DNA from: Dillenia suffruticosa | Taxonomy: Eukaryota; Streptophyta; Magnoliopsida; Dilleniales; Dilleniaceae | Direction: 5' to 3' | DNA: 64,000 bases | Assembly: GCA_033439265.1 (NCBI GenBank) | Contig: JAVTVX010000015.1 | Coordinates: 754,001-818,000 of the forward strand | Shown here: piece after piece, positions 36,530 to 49,365 of the stretch | Position numbering within the stretch: the first letter of the stretch is position 1 | Layout: the number at the start of each line of letters is the position of its first letter | Notes under the pieces: generated by a model | Told to the model about the DNA's origin: nothing | Seen by the model: only the letters and a program-made list of their open reading frames with translations | Databases searched by the model: none | Made by a program: the position numbers and the translations under genes

Positions 36530-37249
36530 CTTCTCCACTGCAAAATCAGAGTATTCTGTTCTTTTTAAGTAATCCTGGACTTCGAAATGTGAACTTAAAT
36601 AGGCAATGAGGAGCTCAACGAAAACCAGTTTATCCTTCCTTAAATGCCGCAAGATATCCCTCGTGGACTCTTTTTTGGAGCCTTCGACTTTAAAGTAAGA
36701 TTACAGGAAGGATCATTTGTCAGTTCGTTTCCACAAAAAGTCAGACTTGGGATGCTATTGCCAGAGCTTGAGGGGCAACTTGCTTAGAACTTTGGCAGGC
36801 CAGCGCCTCTCTCTCACGCCCATACTCTCTTTATAAAACAAAAAAAGAATAAGTAAGATTTTCCCTTATAAATAGTATCAAAAATTAAATGAGCTAAAAA
36901 TCACATAAATATTATTTTTCTTAACAACTTGCTTCAAAAATTAAACAAATTAAAAATCAAACAGATTTTATTTTATCCAATAATTCAACTCGACGCATTT
37001 TAAATTTATTTTCCTTTTAGATAATCTCAAATTTTTTTTTTCATTTTGGTTCTTAATTTATTTAATTATTTTTTGCTACATTATTATTTACTATTTGTCT
37101 AACCATATTAATGTTTTTATTTTTTTTTTGTATAAATCATCGATATTCGATAATTATATTAAATTTGATTAAATTATATTTAAATTAAATTAAATTTTAA
37201 AAAATAAGACTCTTTCGAATAACAGAGGGGGGAGAGTGACATCAGACAC
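36530..37249. other. PAP27 5' flank
   Basis: Promoter and 5' UTR of PAP27 on the minus strand should lie here. I saw no exact phosphate-starvation P1BS motif (GNATATNC) in the first 300 bp. The left end of the hAT-like element begins at 37250. No gene seen. Confidence 0.5.
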
Positions 37250-37730
37250 TAGTCATGGAACCAGGCCGGGCCGGGCTGGTTTCAGTCCGATTCAAGGCCG
37301 GTTCCCGTAACTGCGGGCCGGGCTAGCTGCGGTTCCTAGGCCAGTCCGGGCCGGTTCCAAATTTTATGTAAAGTTGAACCGGTCCGGCCTGCTGAATCGG
37401 AACCACCGGGCCAGGCCCGGTTCAGCTCGGTTTTTTTAAAACTTTTTTTTAATTCTATTTTTTAATTTTATTTTATTTTTGTAACTCCATTTTTTTTAAC
37501 TTAGTTGTTGTTTTGTTTTTTATATTATTGTAATGATTTATTTATTAATTTTATCTTTTTTAATTCATATTTTATAAAAAAAATAAATTAAAAATTAGAG
37601 ATACAAAATTTTTATAGTGGTTTTACCGAATTCGGTGTACGTCTACTATCAAACTCATCCCTTAGATTTTAAAATCCACTAATTTTTTTTATATTATTTT
37701 GATTTTTACATCATTTTGATTTTTTTGTTA

Positions 37731-37767
<37 letters not shown>

Positions 37768-38171
37768 TTTCTACTTCTTGTTCATCATCTTTCGAGACGT
37801 TCATGATTCTTTGTATTCTTTTTTCTACATCTTTTCAATTTTTAATACAAATTAAGGATTCTAAAGTATTGTCCACTAAATTTGTACGTTTCTCGGTTAA
37901 CACTCGACCGATTAAATTTATATTTTATGGATCAAAATAATCTCAAAATTAACCGTTTCATAACTGTTGGTAGAGATAAAATTGAAACAAATTCAAAAAA
38001 AGGGGTATAGCCGTTGGAACCGTTGGGCCGGTTCACGGTTCACGGTTCACGGTTCACGGTTCACGGTTCACGGTTCACGGTTCACTGTAGCTTCGGGCCG
38101 GTTTGCGGGCCGGCTTTTTTCGGGCTAGCCGGGCTGGTTTTTGGGTCCAAACCGGCCCAGGCTCATGTCTA
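37250..38171. mobile_element. hAT-like non-autonomous transposon
   Basis: The element is 922 bp with imperfect terminal inverted repeats. The left end reads TAGTCATGGAACCAGGCCGG and the right end, reverse-complemented, reads TAGACATGAGCCTGGGCCGG. The flanking 8 bp are TCAGACAC (37242-37249) and TCGGAGAC (38172-38179), matching at 6 of 8 positions, as expected for an aged 8 bp hAT duplication. Both ends are rich in GGGCCGG words in direct and inverted copies, a common subterminal pattern of plant hAT elements. The centre is AT-rich and has an (ATT)n run (37732-37768) and a GGTTCAC array (38030-38085). No transposase is present. Confidence 0.7.
38030..38085 (+). repeat. eight tandem copies of GGTTCAC
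   Basis: A perfect 56 bp array of the heptamer GGTTCAC lies between GGGCC words in the right half of the hAT-like element. It has the period of the plant telomere repeat but a different sequence. Confidence 0.95.
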
Positions 38172-41100
38172 TCGGAGACACATCGGATCTCCCTTTACCT
38201 TCGAAAGATCATCCGTTCTAAAGCGATGCATCAACCACCAAGTAATAAAACGCGTTTTGACACTTTTTCGTGGTGCTATCAACATATGTAACGTATACAC
38301 GGGGATCAGCAATCCTTTTCCAATGTAATATGTACATGAAACAAAGAAAACAATTGATTGGACAATGCTGCATGATTCAACAATTTTTTTTTCTAGTTTA
38401 TATTAATTTAATAAATATTTTTTTAATATTAGATTTATGAGTTTTTATCTTAAGTATGAAAGATTTATAGTTACTTATATGTGTGGTTCTTTTTAATAAT
38501 AAAACATTTAATATTTCTTTTTTATTTAAAAAATTTATTAATTGGGATCCCTTTATTATCCCTTTCAATACCTAGCTTTTAATCAATTATAATTCTTTTT
38601 CTTAACACTCGAAAAAAATTATTGGAGTATAATAGCGTATTTGTATTACTGACTTCACTTTGTACGATAAAAGTATAATTATTTTTTTCGTAAAAAAAAA
38701 TAGTCATATAGTTGAGTATACGAGATGAAATAAAATACAATTACATAAACGATCTATATAATTGACGTCATTTAATGAGATAAAGAGTTAATTATTGATA
38801 TTGTAATCTTAAAAAATTATTACATACATCACTTAGTTTATATATATATATATATCATCATTTCATATTCTTAAAATAAAATTGTTTTCATAAAACTTCT
38901 TCTTTTGGCATGATATGAGTTAAAAGTTAGAAATCAAATCGTGTAATATTAGATAAACTCCACACGAATTACTATGCAGAACCAACTTTATATACAGATT
39001 AGATTAAAATCTCTTTAATGCAATCATTTTGAGCTCAAATGTTGGATTTTGCCGTGAAATATACATTTCCTACCGATTGAGTTGACATGCGGAAGGTAAT
39101 ATCATTTTTTTTTTCATCAATCGATATTTGAATTTTTTTCGATTATTCTGATTTAATTATTGTGAAGTTTATTAAAAAATTGATTCTCTCAAATCAATTT
39201 TCTTCGCTTTCAGAGTGAGAATGGAAAACCCTGAACTTAGACACGGAGCATCTGGGATCCCTAGTTAATCGGGGCGGGGGTGGGTTATTTGGCCAGGAAA
39301 ATGCATACAGTTTAAGTTGGGTCGGACTGAAGCATTGGATTCGAAAGAGACAACGTCAAAAGGGTTACTTAATTGGGCTGGATGGGGTATTGGATTAATA
39401 CCTAAGCCTAACCCTGATATTGAATTTTAATGCTTATAGAAAAAACAACACTTTCGCATAGATAAAATGAATACTTTTATCTTTTAATTAGATTAGGAGT
39501 TTGATTTTCCCTGAATAAGGAAAAAATAATATTGAAAAATCCACTCTCATAAAATGGATCCTACAGCGGTCGACTCAATTAATTGGGATAACTCTAAATA
39601 CTGGGTAGGGGCCAAGTAATGGTAAGAAAAAAAAAACAATGTGAATGAATTATAACTTAAATGATATTATCACTTTCTGTTTAAAAATTTCAAGTTCGAT
39701 CGATTCCTATGCATAAAAAAGAAAAACTATGACGGGCTTTTTAATAATTTTTAACGTGATCAAACTTTTAAAGGAGAGGTTAAATCTTGAGTTCAATTAA
39801 AAAAAAAATTAAACTTAATCGAGCTAACTTAATTTAAAAAAATATATATATCAAAATTGTTAGCCCGAACTCAACCATCAAACCCCACGAGACAAATTTC
39901 AACATTGGGTGGACCTCTTCGGATCTTAGTCTGGTTTAAATCAATATCAATCTTAATCTTTTTAAACTTATTTGACTTATCAAGAGTTACAAAACTCTAT
40001 ATTATATTTGATATTTATTCGTAATTTAATTAGTTTAAATTGAATTAAACATATCATATGCAACATAAATTGTTGCAATCGTTTCAATCTTTATGAATGG
40101 ACCCAATTTTGCTCAAGAGCTACCCAATCGGTCGACCCGTTTATCAGTTTCCTTTTCCTTTGGCATGCTCTAGTGCTAATAAGTTTTGCATTGCACAACT
40201 TTAGTATCAACGAGATAGTTATTCCATGCTATGGCTAAGTTCCCACACTAGAGCCAATATTACGGGCCTTATTTAGATGGGGAATGGGGAGAATGGAGTG
40301 AGACTCGAGTCCTTAATTTTCACATATATTAGCCTTCTAAAAGCATCCGTAACACCATGATCGATAATTACTTGTATAAGCTTTTGTAATCAATAAGATT
40401 ATCGATTTTGGGTTGACAATTTTTTGTTAATATGATATATTTCGATATATATATATATATATATATATAAATTTAAAATACATGATTTAATTTAAATTTA
40501 ATGATAAATTGATTTAGAATTATAGTATACAAACACAATATCAAATATTTTTAAATGAATTCCGAATTTCAAAACCTTTCAGGAGGACCAAGAAATGAAA
40601 TTAATTCGAGTTGGTATGATTCAAAGTTTCGTCTTTAGACGACGTTTTGAGATTGATTTCAAAGTTTATAGTTGGTAAATTCTATTTTTTTATTCCAAAT
40701 TGAATAAATCAATTTAATATAAAATATTTCAATTGGTATTTGATCGAAAAATATGAACTGATTTTGAAATCTTTAAAGAAATAAAATTTGTTCCATTTTA
40801 TTTTATTTTTGAAGTGATTCAAGATATTTTAAATATTTCAATCGGAATGCAACGATATTGATAATGTGGCAAACGAAAGAAAGGGTCATTAAGAAGTTGG
40901 TGTATTCTTGTAAGAATACTTAAGTGGTAAAAAGTTTTTATTTAAGTGTCTTTCCTGAAATCGATATTTAGTATTCAAATTTTCGTAAATTTATGTATTT
41001 TCACAATTTTTATACTCTCTCTGTATATATATATATATATAAATTCAAATCGTTGGCATGAGCCCTTTAAGTTCTAGAGATCACCAATGGGTCAAACATC

Positions 41101-42095
41101 TGATTTGGAACCAAATAAATTATTGTAGGATGTGGATGTGGATGTCTTTAGACCTTATATATTATAAGCATTATTGATAAATGGTAACAATGGTGGAAAT
41201 AGCCCTTTAGTTGGACTTGTCAAGGCATCATTATAGGAGACTAAGGCCAAAGCCATTCACACTGGGCCATTAGCTTTTGTACCAAAGATCTCCATGAAGG
41301 AATAAGTGCCCCTCTTACCCACTACCTCTTGTGGTATCTAGAGTCTAATATGTGTGTAATATATATTTTATGTGTATGTATATAAATGTATAATTTCATT
41401 CTATTAAAAAAATAGAAACAGAGATTTCAGAATTCAACCTAATATGGTAAATTGGGTAACTTTTTTTTTTTTTTTTTTTTTTTATAGTTTTTAAAGTTAA
41501 TATGATAGTTATTTTATAATCATAATATTTTCAATTCAAATTAGGTTAAAGGAAATGTTTGCAAAACCATGACTAAAATCTCTCAAAAATTTTTAGTGTA
41601 TCATACAAGATTAGCATATTGATGGGGTTGTAGCAATGAAGAATACTATTTATAATTTAAATCAGATATTTCATACCACACGAAAAATATTAATTATAAT
41701 AATTTGAGAGATTAATGATCTCATTATCGAGTTTTATTATTATTTTTTTTACTAAAAAGATTTAGTTTGATCTTTGAGTGTTAAAACTTTCATATAAAAA
41801 TATCTATGCACTCAATGAAATTAAAATAAAAACCCTGCAGAAGCTATGAAACAATACAAAATATGAAGGAGCGCCTTTGTATTATGCTGAATGCATTATT
41901 TGCTCAACTTTCGTCGGGAGTATCGGGCCTTCATGTATATAAAGCGTTCTTCATTGGGAGATCCGCCCTCCGAAAGAAGCCATTATAACGGTCGGTTCAA
42001 ATTAATCAGGATGAAATTCCGAATATCGGGCGATATCCAAGATATGGTACCAAAAAAAAAAAGAATGCATTATTTGTGGTAGAGCTTTTGAATAT

Positions 42096-42135
<40 letters not shown>

Positions 42136-42181
42136 TTGTGCTTTTAACATACCATTGTGTTAAATCTCTAATACAAATTAA
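38172..42181. other. gene-free AT-rich intergenic region
   Basis: About 4 kb with no supportable gene. It has TA microsatellites (about 40446-40469, 41025-41041, 42102-42127) and a T run at 41461-41483. The stretch 41891-42082 has an open frame but no recognised motif. A GC-richer patch at 39265-39300 is unexplained. Confidence 0.5.
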
Positions 42182-43072
42182 TCATTTCTCCACGAAGGTA
42201 TCAACACCATCTTCATCTTGTGCACTATCAACATCAGCATTTCCTTCATCAACTGCATGAAACCATTGCTCTACTTGGCCATTCTCAACATGAACCACAC
42301 CATTCTCAACAAAGAACAAGTCCCAACTTGGAATACATTCCCCTTTATGTTTCAACTTCCAATCCAAAGCTTGACACCCTCTAGAACAATAAAATCTTAT
42401 TCCACAGATAGAACATCTCCGAAATTCATGCCTTCTGGTCTCTGGTCGACCACACCTAGCGTTTGAGCAGAGTCTCAATCCCCCAGGCCCCAACTCATCA
42501 TCTCTCAAACCATACCATTCAACCAAGAACCTGTTAGCAACATCAATTTCTTGGGATGACACAACGTTTAGTACCAGAGAAGTACCAGAACTTGTCGAAA
42601 GTTGATGAAATAACACTCTTGGTAATGCCTTGGAGCCTAATTGTGACATGGCCTCAAGAGTATTGGCTTGGATTAGTAGTCTACGTCCCTCAGCGATGTT
42701 TTGGGGTGCACCATACCCATCTTGGAGGCAATGCCCTAGCTCGCGGAGTGCAGTGAAATGACCAAGACCAGCAGCTTGGGCACAGAGGAGTACTCCCGCT
42801 CTGAGGTTTTTGTCATCCTTGGTACCTCCACTCCCATTGAATTGCATCACTGCAAGTGAGTATAATGCTTGCGCATGTGATTTGATTGCTGCCTTTGCTA
42901 GTAGTGAAATCCCACTTCTTCGGTTCTGCAAACAGTAAAATTCAATCTGCATATAGAATGGCACACAGTTATTACCAATGAAAATTATGAAATTCATCCT
43001 CATGTTTGATAAATGGGTATAGATTATCTGCAGATTTTATCTTCTTCTTTTTCCTAATAAAATCTTTCTTTT

Positions 43073-43104
<32 letters not shown>

Positions 43105-43590
43105 GAGAGAGTGAGAGAGCTGGAAATTGTATTGAATTCTTACCATTCCAAGAGTATAACATGCTTCAGAATTTCCGGATTTGGCACAATCTTTGAGAAA
43201 CCTATGAGCAGATTCCGACCAATTTCGCGCCCCAACTGCGAAGGATTTAGGATTTGCTTTACGCAGAACAAGGGGATGAAGTCCTAAAGTACTCAATCTC
43301 TTGCATCTGCAGAGCGAAAATTGGAGAACCGATAAAAAGAAAATGAGTACTGAAGATTATAATAAACTAATTATGAAACCAACATACGACATATGCCAAC
43401 AAGATTACTATAATTAATCAAACATAATACAAACTTACGTTAGAAGAACACTGATGAAATCTGAAGGACAGGAAGCCGTAGAACACAGCTTTCGGAGGAT
43501 GCAAATTATAATATCATCTGGCAGTCCATCAAAATAATCGGATTTCTCATTGCTTGTGTGCCAAATTCTTTGCTTTTTTGATGCAACCAT
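42182..43590 (-). CDS. F-box protein with Sel1-like repeats and MYND zinc finger (At1g67340 type)
   Basis: Three exons on the minus strand: 43590-43439, 43306-43144 and 42946-42182 (stop TGA). The 1080 nt encode 359 residues. The F-box covers about residues 19-55 (FDGLPDDIIICILRKL). A Sel1/TPR-like helical region (about 75-200) includes NRRSGISLLAKAAIKSHAQA and GHCLQDGYGAPQNIAEGRRL. A MYND finger follows with Cys265, Cys270, Cys283, Cys286, Cys292, Cys296, His305 and Cys309 as likely zinc ligands (CSNARC, CSICG, YCSRGCQ, HKGEC). The acidic tail ends DTFVEK. F-box plus MYND proteins of this group are expected to be SCF E3 ligase adaptors; the substrate is unknown. The start codon is the first in frame with the F-box. 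Confidence 0.93.
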
Positions 43591-45232
43591 CTCTTCTTCT
43601 CTCGTGTGTTCTCAAGGCTTTAGAGATGCCTATTTGTTCTGTGTTTCAAATCAAGAATAAGTGAGCAAACAAAGGTCTTATTTATAGGAAAACCATAGAA
43701 GACTATTTTAAGGACCCCACAAAGATTAAAACAAAAAGAAACGGAATTGCTAATTCTCAACAACTTGAGACTTCAAAAATCCAAGAATCTAAGGCTATAT
43801 TAGGAAATTTAATTCTTACCTCAAAAGTTTAGCATGGTATGTGACTCAAATTCAAGTACATTGTATCGGGTTCGTACTACTATATCAAGTTAATCGTATA
43901 TAAAAAAAGAAGTTAGTATAATATCAGATCCAGATCCAGATATAAATAATATATAAAATTAGTCATCTATAAATAAAATATTAAAATCCCACACCGACAA
44001 ACTCGATTTTTAAGAATATAGTCCAATATTTTTAAAATTAATGATACAAAACTTAATAGACTAAATTCGAGAAAGAATCAAAAGATGGTGATGAAATCTT
44101 TGAATTCAGTTGAAAACACCCGAGTTGGGTGTTAAAGATTACACGTGGGTTTGGGATGAAAACATGCAAGAATAATCATATGTACAGACACAAGTAGGTA
44201 TGTCTTTTGCTCTAAGTTAGTTTGGTTTGTTGCACACAAAAAGGTGGGCTTGCTCGGCTCATGTAAATCCAAGCAAACAGAAATACAATCTTGCTATACC
44301 ATCTTTGTTTTTTATTTTCATTTTAGTAAAATATTTTATTTTTTATTATTATTATACGAAAAATAAGAAAAAGAATAACAAGATAAAGTCAAATTTTACG
44401 CCAGAGAACTGGTATCACTAAACTATAACGTTTATACTTTAAAATGTTAGGAGATTGGAAAATAAGATATTATTTCTTTAATAATTAGGCATTTAAAAAG
44501 GAACTCTATTATAATTAAACTTTTGTCTCCAAAAATAATAATAATAATAATAAATAAATAAAACGAACTCTTGAAAAATGAGTAATCGCTATTGATTAGC
44601 TCATGTGCCTTTTTTCAATGGGAGACCATAATTTTTTTCCCTCTAAAAACATGCGTTAATGCTTTAAAAAATTGCCTAAGTAACTTAAGAATGAAATCAT
44701 ATATGAAATGTGAACTAATCAAGGAGTCAAGGCTGCTTGTTTTGGGGGGTGGGGGGGGGGATGATGGTAAATGATGGCGTCCAAGCAACAGCAATGGCGT
44801 GAAGAACGTGGTAATTGACTTGCATCAACCCAAGAGCCGACATCGACTCGGCCAAATCCAAAGTCATTAATTAGCATAAACACCGTATTTGAGTAAATAA
44901 ACATTTTAATAAAGCAAAACAAGATCATGGAAGATGCAGCATGAATATGTACAAAAATTAATGTCAATTCCAAGAGAAATCCAAGCCACACCATGTTAGG
45001 AAATTAGTAACTAAATTTATATTAATATATTAATATTTTATGGCTAGAGTACCAAGTCTTGAGGGATATAGTTTAAACTTCTTAGACCATAGGTTGTGAT
45101 TAATGTTTGTGAAATACAAATTTATTAATTAAGGTAGGTAAGGGTTATGTTTTGGGAATCATATTCATTTGGTTTTGTTGTCTATCTCTTTCAAAGCATT
45201 AAGGCAAGTTGTAGGAACAAGTTGAGAAGAAG

Positions 45233-45275
<43 letters not shown>
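45233..45275. repeat. (GA)n microsatellite
   Basis: An almost pure GA run of about 43 bp with one AA interruption. Confidence 0.95.
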
Positions 45276-45280
<5 letters not shown>

Positions 45281-46234
45281 CTTTCTCCTTTTTGTGGGGA
45301 CATGAAAATATCAAAATCTCAAAACTATTCTAATTGGATTGGATGATATCTTGATCTAGATAAGGTTTAAAAGATGTGGAGTTGGTGGAATACAAATCCC
45401 TTCCTTGTGTTGCTGAATTTCTTTTTTGCTTGTGGTAGAATTAGGGAGGACTATTCTTTTTTGCTTACCCTTTTGAAGAATATATAAAACCTTGTGCTTA
45501 TAATGATTCCAAATTCATTAATACGATCTTACCGAATTAAATTCAGATATTTTTTTAAGTATAATACGAGATGATATTTCATAACTTATAAATTTTTTGA
45601 ATATTATGTTATATGTCTGTTTCAATTAATCCGATAGAAAATTGTTTCAAGATTGAGAGAGCCGCCAAAGATGAAAATTTCTTCTCTATATGAACAAAGC
45701 AATAATTAAACACATTGGCCTTCGATGAAGAAATTATGTGGCATTTGCTTGTAATCTTCCTACACATCGTCATTTTCTTGTGACAATTATAAAGCATTTA
45801 GAGGGTAAAAATAGATCTAATCGCCATCGTTCAGAGTCATCCAAGAGTCTTCATTGGCCAGTCGAATCTAATATACCAAAGTAATTAAAAAAAAAAAAAA
45901 ACTTAAGAAAGGTGTGTTGGATTGAAAACCAAAAGTGTTAAAGTTTGGTTGGGAAGTCATTTTATAAATCGAATGTGCATGAAGAGACAGCCTTAGAATC
46001 TTAGGTTTGGCCATTTTGCGTTATGGATGGCATGATGGGTCAAGTGAAAAATACCCCCCCCCCAGGTGAGAGAGTTTGCATGCTAAAGTGGAATGATTCT
46101 ACATCATTGTTGCTTGCAACTTTTAATTTTGAACTTTCCCTTTTCTTTCAATGTAATAGATGGGTATATATATCTTTTTCAGGTTAGTCAATCCTCTGAA
46201 TTTACACTTAACCTATAAGCCTCCAACTTCTTCA

Positions 46235-46236
<2 letters not shown>

Positions 46237-46293
<57 letters not shown>
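46237..46293. repeat. (CT)n microsatellite
   Basis: A pure CT run of about 57 bp, the longest simple repeat in the window, followed by C and TA stretches. Confidence 0.95.
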
Positions 46294-46295
<2 letters not shown>

Positions 46296-48558
46296 CTATA
46301 TATATATTCAAGTTTGAAAAAGTATATGTTAAAAAAATATTTATTTACTTATTTTGTGAATAATACATGAAAAACCTAACGGATAGAATTTCAGTCCACC
46401 TCTCCATGTTTCTAGAATTCTTTTGCTCGATTTTAAAAATATTTTTACTCATTTAAAATTATTCAAATTTGAAAAGCTTTTTTAATTTTTCTGATATGGA
46501 GTGTCATATACGTTTTTTTTTTTTTTTTTTAATTTTTAAGTCATTTGATTCATTTAATATTAATCTTAGTTTGCTTGATGCTTGGTTTAGATTAGCACAT
46601 GTAGGCAAAGATACGATGAACAACCTGATTTATGGAATGAGAACAAGTCATTTTTTGTAATGAGAAAATCGAGTCTTTCCCTTATTTGTTATTTAATCCG
46701 GTGAACGTAAATTAATTATACCGTCAGCCGTTGCTAAAACAAGTATGAAAAAGGACGCACCAGGATATTTTGATAATTTGGTTTCCTCTAGAATTTTAAG
46801 GGTCTAAGGGCCGAAAGCATCCTCTCTCTCTCTCTCGGGTTCTTATTACGGGTATCTGAAATTATATTTTAATTAATTCGATTCGAATATTTATAGAAAC
46901 TCTTATTAAAAGGTGAGTCTCCTACTATAATATTTTTTATTCCCTTAATTAAGTAATTTAACGTTTTATTTTATTAAATCAATTATCTGTTGATCGCTTT
47001 CTTCCCAACAGAAAAGCTACTCCTAAGTAATACAATAATACCCAAGTGCAGCCAATAACTTATATTGAATTAAGCCCTCAAGTGGGGCTTCACTATTGCA
47101 AGGGAAAAAAAAGAAAGTAAAGCTAATTATGCATCACATTTTCTTTTAGTAATGATTTTTGCTTGTTTAAAGACACAAACTACACCCTTTGGAATTCTGG
47201 ACAGTGCAATTTTTTTCAATAATTTCATCATTTTCTTGTTCAATAATCCAAAAGGAAAAAAAAAATAAAAAATAGAGAATATGAAAAGGACAAAGTCAGA
47301 TTATTATATATGTATGATCAATATGCACACATATGCCATGACAGTAGAGTAGACTTGAGAGGAGGCCACTGCATTGATATTATAATACCATACAACCATA
47401 TTATATTAGAGACATAATAACATTATTGACTATGCGAGACATGACCAAAACCCCATATTTGTGCTTTATCTTTTGGGTGTGAAAATATGATATTCCTCAA
47501 CTAGTTTCCTCACTAGACTCCCCCAAAAAAAAAAAAGAAAAAGAAAAGAAAACAAATGAGGTTTATTTTAGCCATTATGAGAAGCAAAGTAAACATAGAC
47601 TTTTGTAATTTTTCTAGATAATAAATTCTAAGTCCTAGGTCATATATTTAAGAAGTTTCCAGCACGTCATAAAAATTGATATTCTCAAGAAGTTTTTTAG
47701 TCATATATTTAGAAAGTTTCCGTTGTGCCATAAAAATTGATATTAATAAGACCATAATTGTTGGATAAGTCTTTTAGATAATTATTTTTTTCAACAAACT
47801 ATCCAACGGCTAGATTTTCTTTTGTTTTCCAACTTGCTTCACTGATTATAATGTAAGGATGGATTATGGCCATTGCTTTGCTCATGCCCCACCAAATTGA
47901 GAATGAAAAATGACAAGAATAATTAAATACAGTCAACGAAGCCCCTAATTTCTCCCCCATTAAACTAATTACATGCTTTTTCCATAATTTCAAGGGCTGC
48001 CAGTGACATATTGTTCATGCATTTCAACCAACATTTAGAAAAAAAACTGTCCTGAATGATTAAGGATTCTAATGCACGCTTACGCGTGATAATAGAGGTA
48101 ATTAGAAAGAGTAGACGTGACTTACGCATTAAATAAATAAAGGACTAGTAGTCGTCGATGATTTAAAAATAAATAAATTTTAATTCAGAAATTTAAGTAT
48201 AAACATTCAAGATCTGATATTAATTAAATTAATGAAAAATTTGTTGTTCTACAATTACAAAGCACCCCTTAAGATGTTCGGACAATACCCTCTTACTAAA
48301 AATAAATAACATAATTTCGAAAAATAAAATAAAGTACTTAAATGACTTAATTTTGATGAATAAGAACTTTGGATTTAATAGGGTTGCTTCTATTATATCC
48401 TTGTGGACCAAATACTTTTCTTTTTTAGATAGTCGGCTTGATCTCCAAGATTCAACCCGCAAACTTGACATCTCTCGCATAAGTGATAATTAGGTTATTT
48501 TGGGTATCTATTGATTGAGCAAAAATGTCTCATCAATTCACAATTTGACGAAAAATAA

Positions 48559-48597
<39 letters not shown>

Positions 48598-49365
48598 TAA
48601 AACATTTCAACAATAAATTCACAACTCCTGATTAAATCTTACAAATCCTTACCCACCTTCATCTATTATACCAACTCTTGATTTCTAGTGCATCTGTGGC
48701 AAGTCCATTTCCTTTGGAAACTCATTTGGAACTCCATAATTGTATGGGAAATCCAATGGATTTGAATATGGATATGAGATGGTTTTTTTTTTTTTTTTCC
48801 CACTAAAATTCTGAAGACAATAAAATTGCAAAATACTCCTCCTTGTGATGGAAATCAATTATGGAAACTTCAAAAATCGAATGATGGTAAATGCAACAAA
48901 TTATACGTCATAGTTCATAAGAGTATATTATGATAATAAAACTAAATATTTATTTGAATCGATCAAAAATATCGATAATTTGAGTAAAAGTTAATTAATA
49001 TCTACTAATGTGGATTATTATATAGAATTTGGTCTATGAATTATTGAACTATCAAACAATACCATAAGAATTCGTGAAGATATTTTGTTAAGATATTTGT
49101 CTTATAAGAAGCTACATATAAAATAGTACTGATGACCCCTGGGGGGGGGGGATGAAGTTGCTGTCTTAGCAGACTAACTGGTACAAAAGAAGATGGTAAC
49201 TTTAGGCTTCACATTGTTTTCATTGTTTCCTCTTCTTCCCCGTCATGTTTTTGGGCGACCACTTCGGTTTAATAGCATGAGAAGTTTCTGCAGTATCTCT
49301 TCTCTTTCAAACTAAATGACTGCTAATCAATTGCCAAAAGTTATCGACCCGAAAAATAGCTCCAT

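Larger units (their letters stand above)
43591..49365. other. gene-poor intergenic region
   Basis: Nearly 6 kb with no gene I can support. It contains G or C runs (44743-44760, 46053-46062, 49141-49150), TA runs (about 48567-48592), a GA run, a long CT run and a near-tandem duplication of about 60 bp (from about 47640 and 47699, each GTCATATATTTA...AAAAATTGATATT). A short inverted repeat AACACCC/GGGTGTT lies at about 44115-44133. Confidence 0.5.

Noticed and set aside
38030-38085. Interstitial telomere repeat
   Set aside because: The unit is GGTTCAC, not TTTAGGG; only the 7 bp period matches.
44115-44133. Short inverted repeat AACACCC/GGGTGTT as a MITE or terminator
   Set aside because: Only 7 bp arms with no target duplication; too short to support any call.
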